Source of the DNA: Arcuatula senhousia
Lineage: Eukaryota; Mollusca; Bivalvia; Mytilida; Mytilidae
Reading direction: 5' to 3'
Assembly: GCA_963971305.1 (NCBI GenBank)
Contig: OZ020307.1
Span: 50,961,702-51,025,701 of the forward strand
Length of the DNA: 64,000 bases
This document shows, piece after piece, positions 11,801 to 26,800 of the stretch (the first letter of the stretch is position 1; each line of letters starts with the position of its first letter). Under the pieces are notes generated by a model that searched no databases, was not told the origin of the DNA, and worked only from the letters and a program-made list of their open reading frames with translations. The position numbers and the translations under genes are program-made.

Positions 11801-14800
11801 ATCACATGTAAAGGATGGGATGCAATAAGGCCCTATTTGCCTAAAAAAAGTATTTCAAAGCCTGTTACTTTATACATGTACCTTATTTTGTAGCCAAATT
11901 ATTGTAATTTTATAAAAGAATAGTCTTTAATAATTTTGCATAAAAACAAGATGGAAAATCATGTTCAAAATTGAGTTATTTTGAATAAAATTGAATCTTG
12001 ATTTAAAGAAAAATTTCAAGACTGGATTTAAATTGTATACATTTTATTTTTACCATGGGCCAATAGAAAATAGCAAGCAGTGCCTATTGGCCTCATTGAA
12101 GGCTGCTGGCTATTTTTCATTGTGGTCTTTTTTAATTGCTGCTTGAATGAGTAGGCAGTGTTGTGTACATTTATTCCACATCTCATTATCATGACTCAGC
12201 ATCTTTAAAACAAGGGCAATAAAAAATATTAAGGGGCTTTGCTCCTCTATCTTGCAGTAAATAAAAATGGTCAAAGTTTATTTTCAAGAATATCAACAAA
12301 CAATCAAAATAAGCAAGAAAAGGATGTAGGTCCATGTGCTCATTTTCATGCTATTAGCGCTTATAGTCTTGGCAGGAAAAGGGTTTTCTCTAAAGATTTC
12401 ATTACTTTTGCATTGCCGCTGATTGGAAAATAGAATTTCTTGGAAAATTGTCAACTTAATATTTAGTGTACCCTTTTTAATAATAAAAAGAAATAAGGAC
12501 TCATGGGCAAATTATTTCAAGCAAATTAGATGGATAAAACTGAGGATCTAAAAAAACTGACAAAAATTCCAAAATATAAGGAGCAAACCTCCTTAAAATG
12601 GAAAATAGCATGCAAAGATGCCTGCTGGTTTTCTTGTAATTGTTTTACTGCTTGTATGAATGAAACAAACACAATAGATTAACAACATGTGTATGATTCT
12701 ATCACTTTCTCTTAATTTTCCCCAAAGCATGGCTTTAGAGGCAACATTCAAAATTTTATACTTATAATTTTTTTTTTTTTTTTTTTCAAAAATAATAAAT
12801 TGCAATATTCAATATTTTTGTCATAATAATTCAAGTTACAGCTCAGCTTCATTCTTCTGTCTGTCTGTTTGTTTTGTGATGATGCCAAATGTTGCCAAAA
12901 TAACACCTATAGATACATTCTTCTGTGTGCTATAGCATTAAGTTCGTGTTGTTGATTTTTGTTCAGTTGTTTTTGTGTTTTTATGTTTGTTTTTTCATGC
13001 TGTTCTCATTCATGTTTACTTATTTTGTCATTGCCCTTTCAGACTTTTGAAACTCAAATATCCCATTGGTGCCTCTTTGCTTCTTTCTGCAACACCTTGC
13101 AGGTGACATAAAAAGTCAGATATCATTATACTACAATATACTTAACCATACCTTCTTTAGCTTTTCTCTTTGATAAAACATTTTCTTTAAATTCATTGCA
13201 GATTTTCAAGAGTTCTTTATTCATTGTTCTTTTTTCTAAGGATTTCTCATGGAAGCCCTCTTTTACACAGCTCTCCCTATTGTAAAATACAATGGAACCA
13301 TTATTTGACAGATTACAAAATTATTCAATTGTAAGAAAATTAAAAGCAGAAATACATATTCCTAAATACATTTTATATGATTTTTACAAGTCTTGGAGAA
13401 AACCTACAACCTTGGAAAGGTAACAGTTAATAGATGATAAAGCAATGTAAAATACCGTAAGTGTATATGACGCACCCAACGTTAGCAAATGGCAATTTAA
13501 AAAATCACAATGGAAAACAGCAAAACTTAATTTCATGCAGGTGAGCAAGCTAATTTGTGTGAATGCCCCATCGCTACCTTCAATTGACTTGTATCTTTAT
13601 CAGCCATGTAGAACACCCATGCAAATTCATTAGCCCCTACCATTAATACTGTGGATTAATTTATTTTTGTGGGTACCAATTTTCATGGTATGATGAACAA
13701 GAGGCTCCCAGGAGCCTGAATCGCTCACCTGACATATGTGCCTGAAGTAAAGATTTTTAGGCAAAATCTATTTGACAATGAAAGGGTCATAAGTTAAATT
13801 AGGGGGTAATCTGACAATATAGTGGATCTTAAGGTGCTGATCACTTTTGTTCTCAATCAAAATTAAAAAATCTGTCACCCTTTTTGAGTTATTTGCAAAA
13901 AAATGCAGTTTAACCCAATGTTCTATTTTTAGCCCGAGTGGCCATGTTTTACAACCAATCAAAAATCCCCACATCAGTTCCATACACCTAATGCTAATTA
14001 TAAGCAACAAAACTCAGTTTGGTTCCAATTGGAATTAAAGTGTCAGAGGAATTAACTTTTTCAATGTAATGAGGAAATGCTTTTAAAATGCTCAATTTTT
14101 ACGTTCTAAGGGCAATAACTTAAATAACTTAACTTAGTGCAGTTAACTTAAATCGTATTGCAAAACTCCAAAAAAGAGTTGTCAGACTGATTTTAGATGC
14201 TGACTTTTTAGCCCCATCTGCTCCTCTTTTTAAAAAGTTAGAATTTTTGACAGTTGAAAATAGAATTCTGTATCATAAATGTATTTTAATTCATAAATGC
14301 ATTAATAATGAAGCCCCACAGTATCTTACAAGAAAGATAAACTACATCTCTAATGAAAATCCTTATCAATTACGAAATGCAACAAATGGAGATTTGTGTA
14401 TTCCAAAACCAAAAACAGAACTTTTTAAACAATCATTTTCCTATTCTGGACCTTTTCTCTGGAATAGACTTCCAATCAATGTACGTTCCTCAAAAACTCT
14501 AGCTACTTTTAAGATAAAATTAAAATCATTTTTAATGAATACTCAAAGTCAAGAGATAATTTAGACAACTTATTATGTTAATTTTAGTCAACATGTACAA
14601 TATGGACCTTAACATTTACATATTAAATGATACTTGTTCATCAATTTTGATGCAGTGTGTTTGTTTGTATATTTTAAATGTATTATGAGCTTTTATTTTA
14701 TTGTTTTCTCTTTTCTTTTTTGTAATTTGTGTATTACATGTATTGTATCCTATGACCTATATTCATGTAATTTTGTATGATGAACTTTATGAGGGCCTCA

Positions 14801-17800
14801 GGGAAGATTAGTTATTAACTAACTGAGTTACCCTCTTTAGATAAAGCATTTACTTACTTACTTACTTACTAACTCCTCAAAGGAAAGGTCCTACAACGTT
14901 GACCCTATAACATATTTTGTAGATCTTGATGTGCTTAACAATATGCATTTTAAATTTCTCAAATATCTTATATAGTTTTCAAGATATTGGCTAAACAGGT
15001 GCAAAATTTGCAAAAAAATCTCTTACATGGGTTGTTGGATTTTCTTCAAAATTTCAGGGTAGGTAGATCTTGAGGTGCTGATTACTTTAACTTTTTTGCC
15101 AGAATTTTGATATCTGTTGCCATTTTTTAATTATTTGCAAAAAAATGCATTTTACCCTTATGTTCTATTTTTAGCCACGGCGGCAATGTTTTACGACGAA
15201 TCAAAAATCCCCACATTAGTTCTAAGCACCGAATGCTAATTAACAACCATACCAAGTTTGGTCTCAATTGGACTTATGGTGTCAGAGGAGTTAACATTTT
15301 AAAAAGTTTACAGACGACAGACGGACGATGGACATAAAGTGATGACAATAGCTCACATGACCCTTTGGGAATATTTTTATTTCATAATAAAACACATTAT
15401 TACATAGATAGCAGTGAAATATCGAGATTTCCGAGTGAACAGAAATCGTTTATCTCACTGAGTGAAATAACTAAAAATGCAGGAACATTTAATTAACTGT
15501 TATTCGGCATTACCTATAACGTCGTCTGTGACGTCGAAAACCATTGCGCCTGCATGAAAATAGTCCAACTGAAAATGTTTGTAATTCAACCATAAATAAA
15601 GCCCTAATTGAACATTTATATATGCAATAAATAGTATAACAAACTCAAGATTCCGAATATGGGAAATACTCAACTTGTGACCGGACAACCTTTATAATTC
15701 ACTCGTGCGTCTGGTGCACTTGTGAATTATTGCGTTGTTCGGTCACTCGTTGAATATTTCCTCATATTCGGAATCATTCGTTAGTTATACTATAACTAAT
15801 TAAATAACTTACTAACTTCATACATTTTAGGAAACTATATGTCTGACGTATGGTAAACGTATGTTTACCACACATTTTAAAAATGTACGTCTGACATATG
15901 TTTTTACAATGATTTTATGTGTACGTTTACCGTACAGCGGTTAGAAATGTATGTTTAACGTACCTTTATGCACTACGTCAGACGCACGTTTTTATTAAGG
16001 TACGTCAGACGTATGTCTAAATTTTTCCTGTGTACACATCAGGAAAAAAAACCCAACTTACTCAACTTAAAAAATAATTAAATCATTCCTCTGAATTTCA
16101 ATAAATGGCATTGTGGAAACTTTATTAATGTAATAAAATAGTTTTAGGACAGAATTTCACTTCAGTCAAAATTAAAATATTTTTACATACCAGCTAAAGC
16201 CTTCATCATTAGCAGGCCTGACCACATATTTTAAGTACGGTTTGGCTAAGATGTGTTTCTCATCTTCTGGGTCTGGTATCTGTTGTCTAGGCATATGTAC
16301 AAGCGGGAACATCTCTGGATGGAGCATGTTAAGCTCTGCATGGAACTGTATAAACGATTGACTATGAACACCTGAAGTTTTTTCATGTAAATACAGGTGG
16401 TAAGTGGAATCTGGAAATCTAAAATTAGACAATGCAAGTAAAACAGAAATATGAAAAAAATTAGACATTTAAGGTTGTCTCATTTGATTGGCTCAAACTT
16501 AGTAATATTACCTCTATTATTTGATGCAGTTACTAATAATAGCCTTTAAAACAAACCAATGCACTATGTCAATATAATGTTAATAAGATTTAAAGTGTGA
16601 GAGTTTCATGAAATTCTAAGTAGTTTTTTTTGCCTCCAAACCAATATTGCCAAATGGACAGAAAAACAGATGACAAAAACGATTTTTAAACTCCCCTGCT
16701 TATGTAAAAGGCAGGCGACAATAATTGTTTAGTTCTTTGTAATGATAATATTTACCTTTTAATGAACTGTTGATACTGAGAAGTTTGTATGATGTCGTAT
16801 GATGACAAATGTATGACTAAATCGGCTGCCATTTCATCATCATTCTGTAGTTCTTTCAGTTGTTTGGAGTTAAGAACACTGTATAGATAATCTCCGTAGG
16901 GACACTCTATTACTGTGTAAAAAACAAAAAGTAGCAATCAGTAGCTGGATGAACATAAAATTAAATTTTCCTTTTTCAAAAACACATTTCCTAATTTTTC
17001 TTTTGAATACTTCACCATTTAAAATCCAGGCATGAGTTACACAGTTTTTTTGTCTTTGACTTTTGTGGACTTCTGACATCTTAATGCCCAATTGGCCCTT
17101 CTTTGCCTTTTCCCCAGTATATAGATTAGGTAGCACACCACAATTAATTTATTTAGCTCATTTTTGCATGTGCTTGGTGTTGACTTTTTGTTCCAGGTGC
17201 TTAAAATCACTTAAACTGCTATTTGCATTTCAAACTAAGTGGTGTTCCAAACTTCGGTCATGTGTAGTTGTGTTTGGTGCAGTATTTGGTTTCTCTGTTG
17301 TACTTGTTGCCTTAGCAACTCTAAACATATGTCGACATTGTAGGGACAAAAATTCACAACGGGTCAAGTTTTTTTTTATAATTCTTATATTAATACCAAA
17401 AAAAATAAAATATTTTCATTAAAAAAAAGTTCACAGGGACCACCTATGAAAACAATACTGTGAAAAAATCCTAATTGTAGAGTACTCCCTTAATGGCTTA
17501 CACAAAATGTTCTTTGGTTTACTGACTTTGCCCTCTAAAACTTTGTCAGGAGGGACCTGCAACATAGAAACAGAATTTCTGAGTTTTACAAGAAAATATT
17601 CTAGCTAATAGGTGTTTCCTGAAAAACATAAATGTCCTAAACACTGATCCTATAGGGGGTAAAATAAGTGATTAAATTATTAAGTAGTAATTCATTTCTT
17701 TGTGATGAAAATTTTGGTAAGCAGTATTTTTTTTTTTCAAATTGTTCAAAAAACTATGTGCTGCACATCTTCATTAAGAAGATAATAACTATGCATATTT

Positions 17801-20800
17801 TGATATCTGAAGTTTCAAAATTACAAAAAATTAGGCTGAGACAAACAGTCTAAGCATTTTCTGTGGATTCATTTACTTTTGAGGTTTGATGAAAAAGTAT
17901 AAGTAAAGTTTGTGGATTCTTAAATTTATGTTTCTAAAGTCCTCAGGATATAGATCAATGTTAAATTTCCTTTTTATTGAGCCAACCCACAAAAACCACG
18001 AAACCTGATACCCCACAAATTATAATGAAACCACAGTAATAGACCCAGTTTTCACAATAAGAAATATTTGTTTACATATGCAGACAGACTTACCTTAACT
18101 ATGTAAGAATACACACACTTGGGATGAGTTAAAGGTGTGAAAACAGACAATTTCTTTGTTTTTTCAGTGACTGAACCTACAAACATATTGACCATAGTTG
18201 TAATTTTAATTCTAAGATGAATACATGTCTGTTTTTTTCCATAACATTTGGATGATCCTCATTTCCTTGTGGATATAAATAGATACAAGAAATACTACTA
18301 GCAAACACTCAAGGTACTACCCACTTCATATTGAACTCATAATGAAAAAAAAAATACCTCCCCTGAATTATATTTGTCAACCATGATTTTTTTTTAGAAA
18401 AAGGCAGGGGGTATGAAATCAACAAAAATAGCCAGATTTTGTTAAACAGGAAGTAGGTGAGCAACAGGTTTGTTACCAAATCCCACAATATAGGACCCCA
18501 TATGCTGATCTGATGCTGCATACCAAAACTCAGTAAACATTTTCCCCACAAAATGATTGCAAGACATTCACCTTTTTTATCTACATTTTCACTGCAGAAT
18601 CTGGCCAAAAACAACCATTAGGCGTTTTGATTTTAAATTTTCCTTACCCTCAGGTGGGTTGTGAAATTTTTCTACATCTTCAGGCAACAAAGGAGCATAT
18701 ACTATATGGATATTATCATCTTTGAATTCACTGTCCCATGGTTGTGTATAACCTAAAAAGAGATGTTTTTAGTTAATATCTCTGTAAATTGTATTTGAGT
18801 AAAAAAATCTGATATTATAAGAGTAATTTCCCAAAGGAATTCTCTGCAGACATTTTCTTTTATAAAAAATTATGTTTTTCATTGCTGTACTTAATCCATA
18901 GCTTGCACCTTGACATAAATGGAATAAAAAATTTAAAACAAGAGGCTCCCAGGAGCCTGAATCGCTCACCTGGTCTTGCTGTCAACACTATAAAAACTTT
19001 TGTAAAGCTAAATGAACTGAATGTTTAAGCAAGAAAAAGCTTTTCTCTATCTGCAATAGTTTTCATTCTAAATAAGCACAAAACACTATTTTTCAACTTT
19101 TAAGGGGCTGTAACCCCTATAAAGAGTCATCTGACAACTTCGACCCTATGGAAACTTTTGTAGAGCTAAACGAGCTTAACATTAAAGCAAGCAACAGCTT
19201 TTCTTTATCTGCAATAGTTTTCATTCTGTAGGCAGAAAACACTATTTTTCGCCTTAAAGGGCTGTAACCCCTAAAAGGGGTCATCTGACAACTTCCACCT
19301 TATGGAGACTTTTGTAGAGCTTAATGAGCTGAACATTTAAGCAAGCAACCGCTTTTCTATATCTGCAATAGTTTTCATTCTATAGGCCAAAAACATGAAA
19401 AACGCTATTTTTCACCTTTAAGGGGCTGTTACCCCTAAAAGACACTTCTTTTTCGCCTTAAAGGAGCTATCACCCCTTAAAAGGGTTTTCTGTCAACTTC
19501 GACCTTATGAAGACTTTTGTAGAGCTAAATGAGCTTAACATATAAGCAAGCAACAGCTTTTCTTTATCTGCAATAGTTTTCTTTCTATAGGCCAAAAACA
19601 CTTCTTTTTCGCCTTTAAGGGGCTGTAACCCCTAAAAGGGGTTATCTGACAACTTGGACCTTATGGAGATTTTTGTTGAGCTTAATGAGCTGAATTTTTA
19701 AGCAAGCAACCGCTTTTCTCTATCTGCAATAGTTTACATACTTTAGACCAAAAACATGAAAAAAACGCTATTTTTCACCTTTAAGGGGCTGTAACCCCTA
19801 TAAGGGGTCATCTGACAACTTTGACCCAATGGAGACTTTTGTGGAGCTTTTAATTCTGAAGAACTATGATCCTTCGGATTTTTTTTATCTGTTATGGTTG
19901 CTGAGTTATAAGCCATTTTAAGTGATTTTACCCTATGTTCTATTATTAGTAACAGCGGCCATGTTTTTTATCGAATAATAATGAGGATCGTTTGTTGCCA
20001 ACATGACATATATCATTTCTGGAAAGTTTCAGTAAAATTGGTTCACTGGTTTCAGAGAAGAAGATTTTTGAAATTGTTAATGGACGACAGATGACGACGG
20101 ATGACGGACGCATAGTGATGGCATAAGCTCACATGGCCTTTGGCCAGGTGAGCTAAAAAGTAGAAATAGTTCATTTGTAATATTTTTGCTGCAACCCCAG
20201 TCACATTGTGACACTCTCTAAATTTTCTTAAAATTCTATTTTAACACTCTCATTTAAAACAACAAAAGTATGTTCAAAAGACATAATGCCCATTCTCACA
20301 AAACTTCTTTTTCCCCTCAATCACCAGAACAAGAAGTTGATTCCAAGATTATAATTTTATGATGAATAAAATGATTTATAAAGTTTTATGATACATGTTC
20401 CATTCTTCCCTTGTGGTAAAGTAACTTCAACCTTGAGGTAAACCTAAATATAACTCTCCCTTTTTCTGTGATCAATCAACTATGAGGTTGATGAACCAGG
20501 TACTTTTTTATGATAATTTTTGTTTGTTCATATACTGATGTATATGTGTACAAAGTTTAGTGAAGTTTCTTGATGATATCAAACTTGCTTCATGGTATAC
20601 TAACTTAAACCTGATTTTGGACGCAGTCATTTTGAAATGCGTCGGACCTGTCAGACATTTGGGCAGAAAATTAGTAGGTCCGGCAGAAAATCCCCCAAAT
20701 TTATATTGAAATGAATATGAAAATATGTCCCAAACATAAGTAGGTCTGGCAGAACCAAATTAAATTTCAAAACCTCTGGAGATTGACGAACGGACCCAAA

Positions 20801-23800
20801 CACTGTATTCCCCATACTTTCATAGATGGGGCATACAAATCTGCATACTGGCCTGAAATATAAAAGGTTAACTCACCTACTTCAATTCTACTTTCTTCAC
20901 TATATAAAATTGAACTTTTTACGATGGAATCCTAAAAAAACAAAATAGATTAATGTTATTGTTTTCTTTTATTTAAAAAAAAAATGGGTCAAACACAAAT
21001 AAGGCAAGGTGAAGTTTAACCAGATATAGTTCAGTGATAGACCTGAAACTGATTACTTCTTGCCAAATATCAGGGGCTATGGTAAGAAGTTGCTGATAAA
21101 ACAGTTATCATTGTTTTCCCTGACTGCCTAATTGCTGCAACAGCAACCCATTTGTTTTTTTCTTAATGTTATGTCACTTCGTATTTCTTTAGTGTTCAAA
21201 ATTTCATTGGGATACAACTTAAAAATGTAAAGCAAAACTAAATCTTTGAGGGAATAGCTTGCTATTGATTCACTCTTATTTTTTCTGTACACTACTGCAG
21301 TCTAGAAGACCAAAACATTTTGCTAACCAAAGAGAGGTACTGGTAATGATTGCCCAAAAAGGAGACTAGGCAAAGACAGATTTAAATCCAGCCTGCTGGA
21401 CCATGCCTTCCTGTTTAACAGGAAAATTTGGTAAGGAACTGTATGAAACAAGAGATCCCAGAAGATTTTTTTAACTTTGCATGCCCTCCTGTTTGCATAT
21501 TTCTGGATCTGCCACAGATAGGTCTTGTCATGCTTCAGTGATTTCACTTTCAGATACAATCTTATAGTTTTTTTTCAAAAGGGAGGGGCCTAGGAACCCC
21601 CCTTTAATATGCCATTGCCCTGATAAACATTCAGCAATACTTACAACACCTGTTGGTCCATGTATGACAATTCTAGGAATACCTTTCATCTCCATGGTAA
21701 GGGCTAGGCCTGAAATCATTTTTAAATTGTTTTAACAAAGCACAGCTATAAAGCTTCCTTGAATGTAGTTTTACATGCAGTAAACAAATTCTTGTGGCTT
21801 TCATGAGTCACAGAAATTAAGACGGAAAGTTGATTCCTAATGAAATAAATTCATTGTTTAAAAAAAAGACAAATGAATCAATCAAATAATCAGGGCTGCC
21901 AATTTTTGAAATTTTGAAATCAGGTTTTTAATTACCTATTTGATGTTTCCTATTATATTCATTATAAAATAAAGGAACAAAATTGGGAAAACCCGTGAAA
22001 ATTGCAAAAGTTGTCAACTCTGATATGAAACATATAATAATCTTTGGAATTTCAAAACTTCAATTATTACTCTATTTTATTCACAAGGCTGAGCAGAGCT
22101 TAAATTTCTTTGTCTTTTAGGTAAAATTTAAACGAAATAGCCCGAAATAATTGACCCGTGACCAACCCAGTCAATAAAATAGAGTAATAATAGCATTTTC
22201 TTTGTATTCTTATGAACTGATATGGTTTAGGCTTTTAATTTTGATTGTATCCTGGGTGAATTAAAGTGAAAAAATAAACAATAATAATGTTTCCTTTGAC
22301 GGGAGAATACAGAAATTAATGAAAGTTTGGATGTTCCATCAAGATCATAGAAATACAAATGTAAAGAAATGATCACAAAAGAAAACAAAATCAAGGGGAA
22401 CGAGGGTTCAAACTGTTGAGCCCTCCCGCTATCCTTGGGCATATTTCCATTAATTTTTCTCAAAATTAATTTTTTTTCCAAGGACAATGGACACCAAAGT
22501 AATATGCTTTCTCAGGTTTCAACACAAATTTTCAAGGATTTTGTGGCAACCTTGAAAAGAAAGGGGTCTTTTGTTGATAATTATACTTTAATTATAGAAT
22601 TGGTAATGATTTTTTTTTTGTACTGTTGATTTATTAATTTTCATCCGTATTCAATTTTTTTTGTTGTCACTAAAAAAGGAAAAGATTTTTTATTTCGTGG
22701 TTTCACATTATGCTTAATGTTATCATGGTGAAAACAACACTTTGTTTGATTCTTATTTTTGTGGTAAAATAATACATATTGATACCCCATAACAATCAGT
22801 GCAAAAATGCAAGCATCGACCTCTGTCACATTGAAAGCTGCTAGTGTTTCTCATTGTTAATTTTGAAATACATACTGATCTAAGTACATGTAGGTGTCGT
22901 ATACACTCATTTCACATCTCGTCAGCTTCAATTGAATGTATGCTCAATTCTCTGCTCGACCTACCTGTTACGCCTCCTAAGTTTTCCCATGATTTATGTG
23001 TGATAAACACATTACAAACATTCCTTACTATGCCTCTGTCTCTGTAATGTAAATATAGAAGGAATGTGTCCATGGGACATTGATGCCCCCGCTGGCCTCA
23101 AACAGGAAGTCGAAGTTTGACAGGTCCAAAGTTGCTTAGGACATACAGTTTGGCTGACCAAGTTTCAAATCATTTTATGTACATGATGTATGTATCCAGT
23201 TTCTGAGAAAAGCTTGAAGCTTGACAAAAATTTGTTCGTACAGACAGATGGACATGAGTTAAACTTAATGCCCCATGACATGTTCCTCAGGGCATAAAAA
23301 TAATATATCATTATTTAAAGTAAAAATGGATACTCTTAATAAACAATTAAGAAGCAGACTAGATCTAAATGTTGAAGCAAAATTATTAATATTATAATAA
23401 AAATTTCTATATACAAAATGTACAACTTGAACAAAAAAGTCAGGCAAAGATTACTCTGTTTTAAAACTTAAAAAATCTGTCTATAGAGGAATTTTCATGC
23501 TCATGAGAGAAGATGCATATTATTGAAATACATAAAACAATACCCATGATGATAAAAAGATTTCAAATGATGAGGAAAATTTATAAATGTTATATTTTAG
23601 CTCAATAAATTCTCAGACTTTGTTGAACAAAATATATATTACTGCATTAAAAACAACAGAGAATGTGCTCTTAAGCAAAGTTAACCTCAACTTAATACAC
23701 AAATTAAAAGATCCACCATCAATGACCATTTTCATGCAACTAGAAACAAATGACACACATATTATTGTATTTCAATGACTTTATCATTATAAGGGATTTT

Positions 23801-26800
23801 TTTTCCGCGCTTGCGCATGCCATCTTTTTTATTTTCAAAGGTATTATAAAATTTTCAGCCAAAACTACCATCATGCTTTTTTTATAATTCAAAGCACTGT
23901 GAAGCCTTTTTACTTGTACTTCTGGATTTTCACCATCCTGCCTTTTTTTTTTTAATTTCAACAAAGCCCCCCATAAAAATCAAATGGTCAGTCCCTAATT
24001 ATTATGTCAATGTATGTATTGGACCAAATTTTTCAAAATTTAAGTCAAAATGTTTTTACTTACATGCAGCCTAGACCGATTCTTGAAACATTTTCACCAC
24101 AATTAAACAAATAACTGAAAAGAAAAGGATGTATTCATGATTACCATGGGACATGGATGATACCGGTAGTAACTATTTATATTACGGGTTGCAAGCCCTG
24201 ATAAAACAATTCATTGCAAGCTGCTAAATTTGTTTCTAAGAGTGGATTCATGTTCATATTATTCAAACTGACTTGAGAGTATTTCCAATATCAGATAAAA
24301 AAATCTGTCATAATCAAAGTACATGCACCTTTTTTTTTTAAATTTTTATTTTCATGTCACTGTATCATGTATTGCGTGTATAATTTTGCAAGAATAATAT
24401 GGGGTACATTTTATTTACACACACGCCGGACCTGATTTACAACAGCCTCATCTCTAATTAGGTGGAGATAATCTACTAAGTAGTTGTACAAAATTTCAGA
24501 ACTGTGTTGTTAATAGTTTTTGAGTTTTAGTGTTAACAAGAATTGTTGACAGACAGACAAACTATAGGGCGTCCGCATCTTCAATAATGCAAATTCTACT
24601 TGATCCGCCCCAAGTAGATCTGTCCTTGGTCAATACGTCACTTAGTTGTTCCATCCTCTAGTACATGTAGATCCGTCCCAAATTATTAATCATAATATTT
24701 TAGTTATAATTATTTTATTTATTTTAATGCAGTATAAATACATCTACTTGGCCAGTTTATATTTTGAATAGACACATTTTTAGACCTGGCCTATAGTAAC
24801 TTTATTACGTGTTTGTCACCCAAAAAAGTAATAATGTGATTTCAATGCATAAAATGTGTTCGCATGCAAATCTTAAAGTTTTTATCAATAACTTATAGTT
24901 ATCATTGAACCAAAAATTTTCAGACTTGATCATGTTGATCCTTAGAAAAAAAGTATTCTTCTTGTTTTCCCACTGTTATGCATTTTCGATGAACAGATTT
25001 GAACCTATTGAACACACCCGCTAAATTGCAAGACTTAAAACGATTTGAATCCTTTCAGAGGAAGACACGAACATCTTAGGAAGTCAGGGGGGAAGAAACT
25101 TATTTTAAAGGAAATTATTATTTTATTCAAATAGAGTGGCATTTTAAAAGTTTAACTACTTTAATGGCAACACAGAACTTGCTTTTTTCAATGGTATTTC
25201 AAAATAAAAGCTAAATATGTCCAGATACTAGCGATGAGAGTTGATTTACAAACAAGTAAATGTACAAAATGTATACCGTATAACCGGTAATTTTTGCGGA
25301 TTGGATTGCAAATTCTTAAATTTTATTTTTGCTGATTTTAATTTTTGCGGTTTCTTTTATCTTCAATAAAACTTAAATGTGCTAAATTTTGAAATTTTAT
25401 GAATTAGCATTATTACTATTAATGAAGATTGCTCAGCTCAATGATTATCCCGGCCTTGTGTACATTGTCTTGCCAGCTGACATGGCTGATTTTTAAAAGT
25501 TTATTATTCATTGAATGATTTGTTTCTGGAACAAAAGAGGAGCCCACTCCTTTAATCCTTAATATTAATATTATTATAATTAATAAACATGATAAACAAA
25601 AAACAAGAGGCTCCCAGGTGCCTGAATCGCTCACCTGGTCTCGATGTCAACCCTATGAATACTTTTGTAGAGCTAAATGAGCTGAACATTTAAGCAAGCA
25701 ACAACTTTTCTCTATCTGTCATAGTTTTCATTCTATAGGCCAAAAACATGAAAAAATGCTATTTTTCACCTTTAAGGGGCCGAAACTCCTATAAGGGGTC
25801 ATCTGACAACTTCGACTCAATGAGGACAATAGTAGAGATTTTGATGCTGAAGCAGTAGCGTGGCATCAGATTTCATCTATCTCTTATACTTTTTGATTTA
25901 CAAGCCAAAAACAGTAGTCTGACCCCCCCTGGTCTATTTTTAGTAACGGTGGCCATGTTGTTTAGACGGCGGTCACCATTTGTGCAAACTTGGTAGAGGA
26001 CATCCCATAGATGAAGTGTGCAAAGTTTCAAAGCAATCCCTTCAGTCGTTTCGGAGGAGAAGATTTTCAAAGAAAAATTAACGGCGACGGACAACGACGA
26101 CGACGGAGGACGCCAAGTGATGGCAATAGCTCACCTGGACCTTCGGTCCAGGTGAGCTAATGAATTAATATGCGTTGGCAATTAAGTCAAACTTTTCATT
26201 TGTTTACCCTCACAATCATGGCACATTGCACTAATTAATGAACTTATTTGAAATGCGCGTGTGCCAATATTGATTGTTTGATTAGTTGTCATCATTGGCC
26301 ATTATGTAAGCATAAACAGCTTTTTCAATCATTAAAGGTAGTGAGCAATTTTCACATCGTAATAAAAGATCAATAGATTCTGGTATTACCCCATTCACAC
26401 CACTGTTATACTTTAGATCATGTCTGACATAAAAATACATGTATTTCATAATTATATGCGGTTTTAATTTTTGCAGTCGTGTATCAACCGCGAAATAATG
26501 CAAAAATTAAATTACCGCAAAAATTACCAGTTATACGGTGTAAGGAAAGTTTGTTTTAGTTTGTTTTATTAAAATATAATCAATTCCACAAAATTCACGA
26601 CAAAGGACACAGGGTCAAAATGTTCTGTTCCGAACTGTAGTGTTAACTTTGAAACCATACAAAGGAGAAGGTTCACGAACACCCTTATTTGGCCTACAAT
26701 TTGGCAAAAATCCAAACTTAAATATTTCATGTTATAGTTCTTAGTAAGTATAGTCATGTGCTTGGTTTCTCTAATTCTGAACTACTTTTTGACATATTAT

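Noticed and set aside
14247..14564. 105-codon frame as a host gene
   Set aside because: Its ending is that of LINE proteins, with a (TTAC)n tail behind it.
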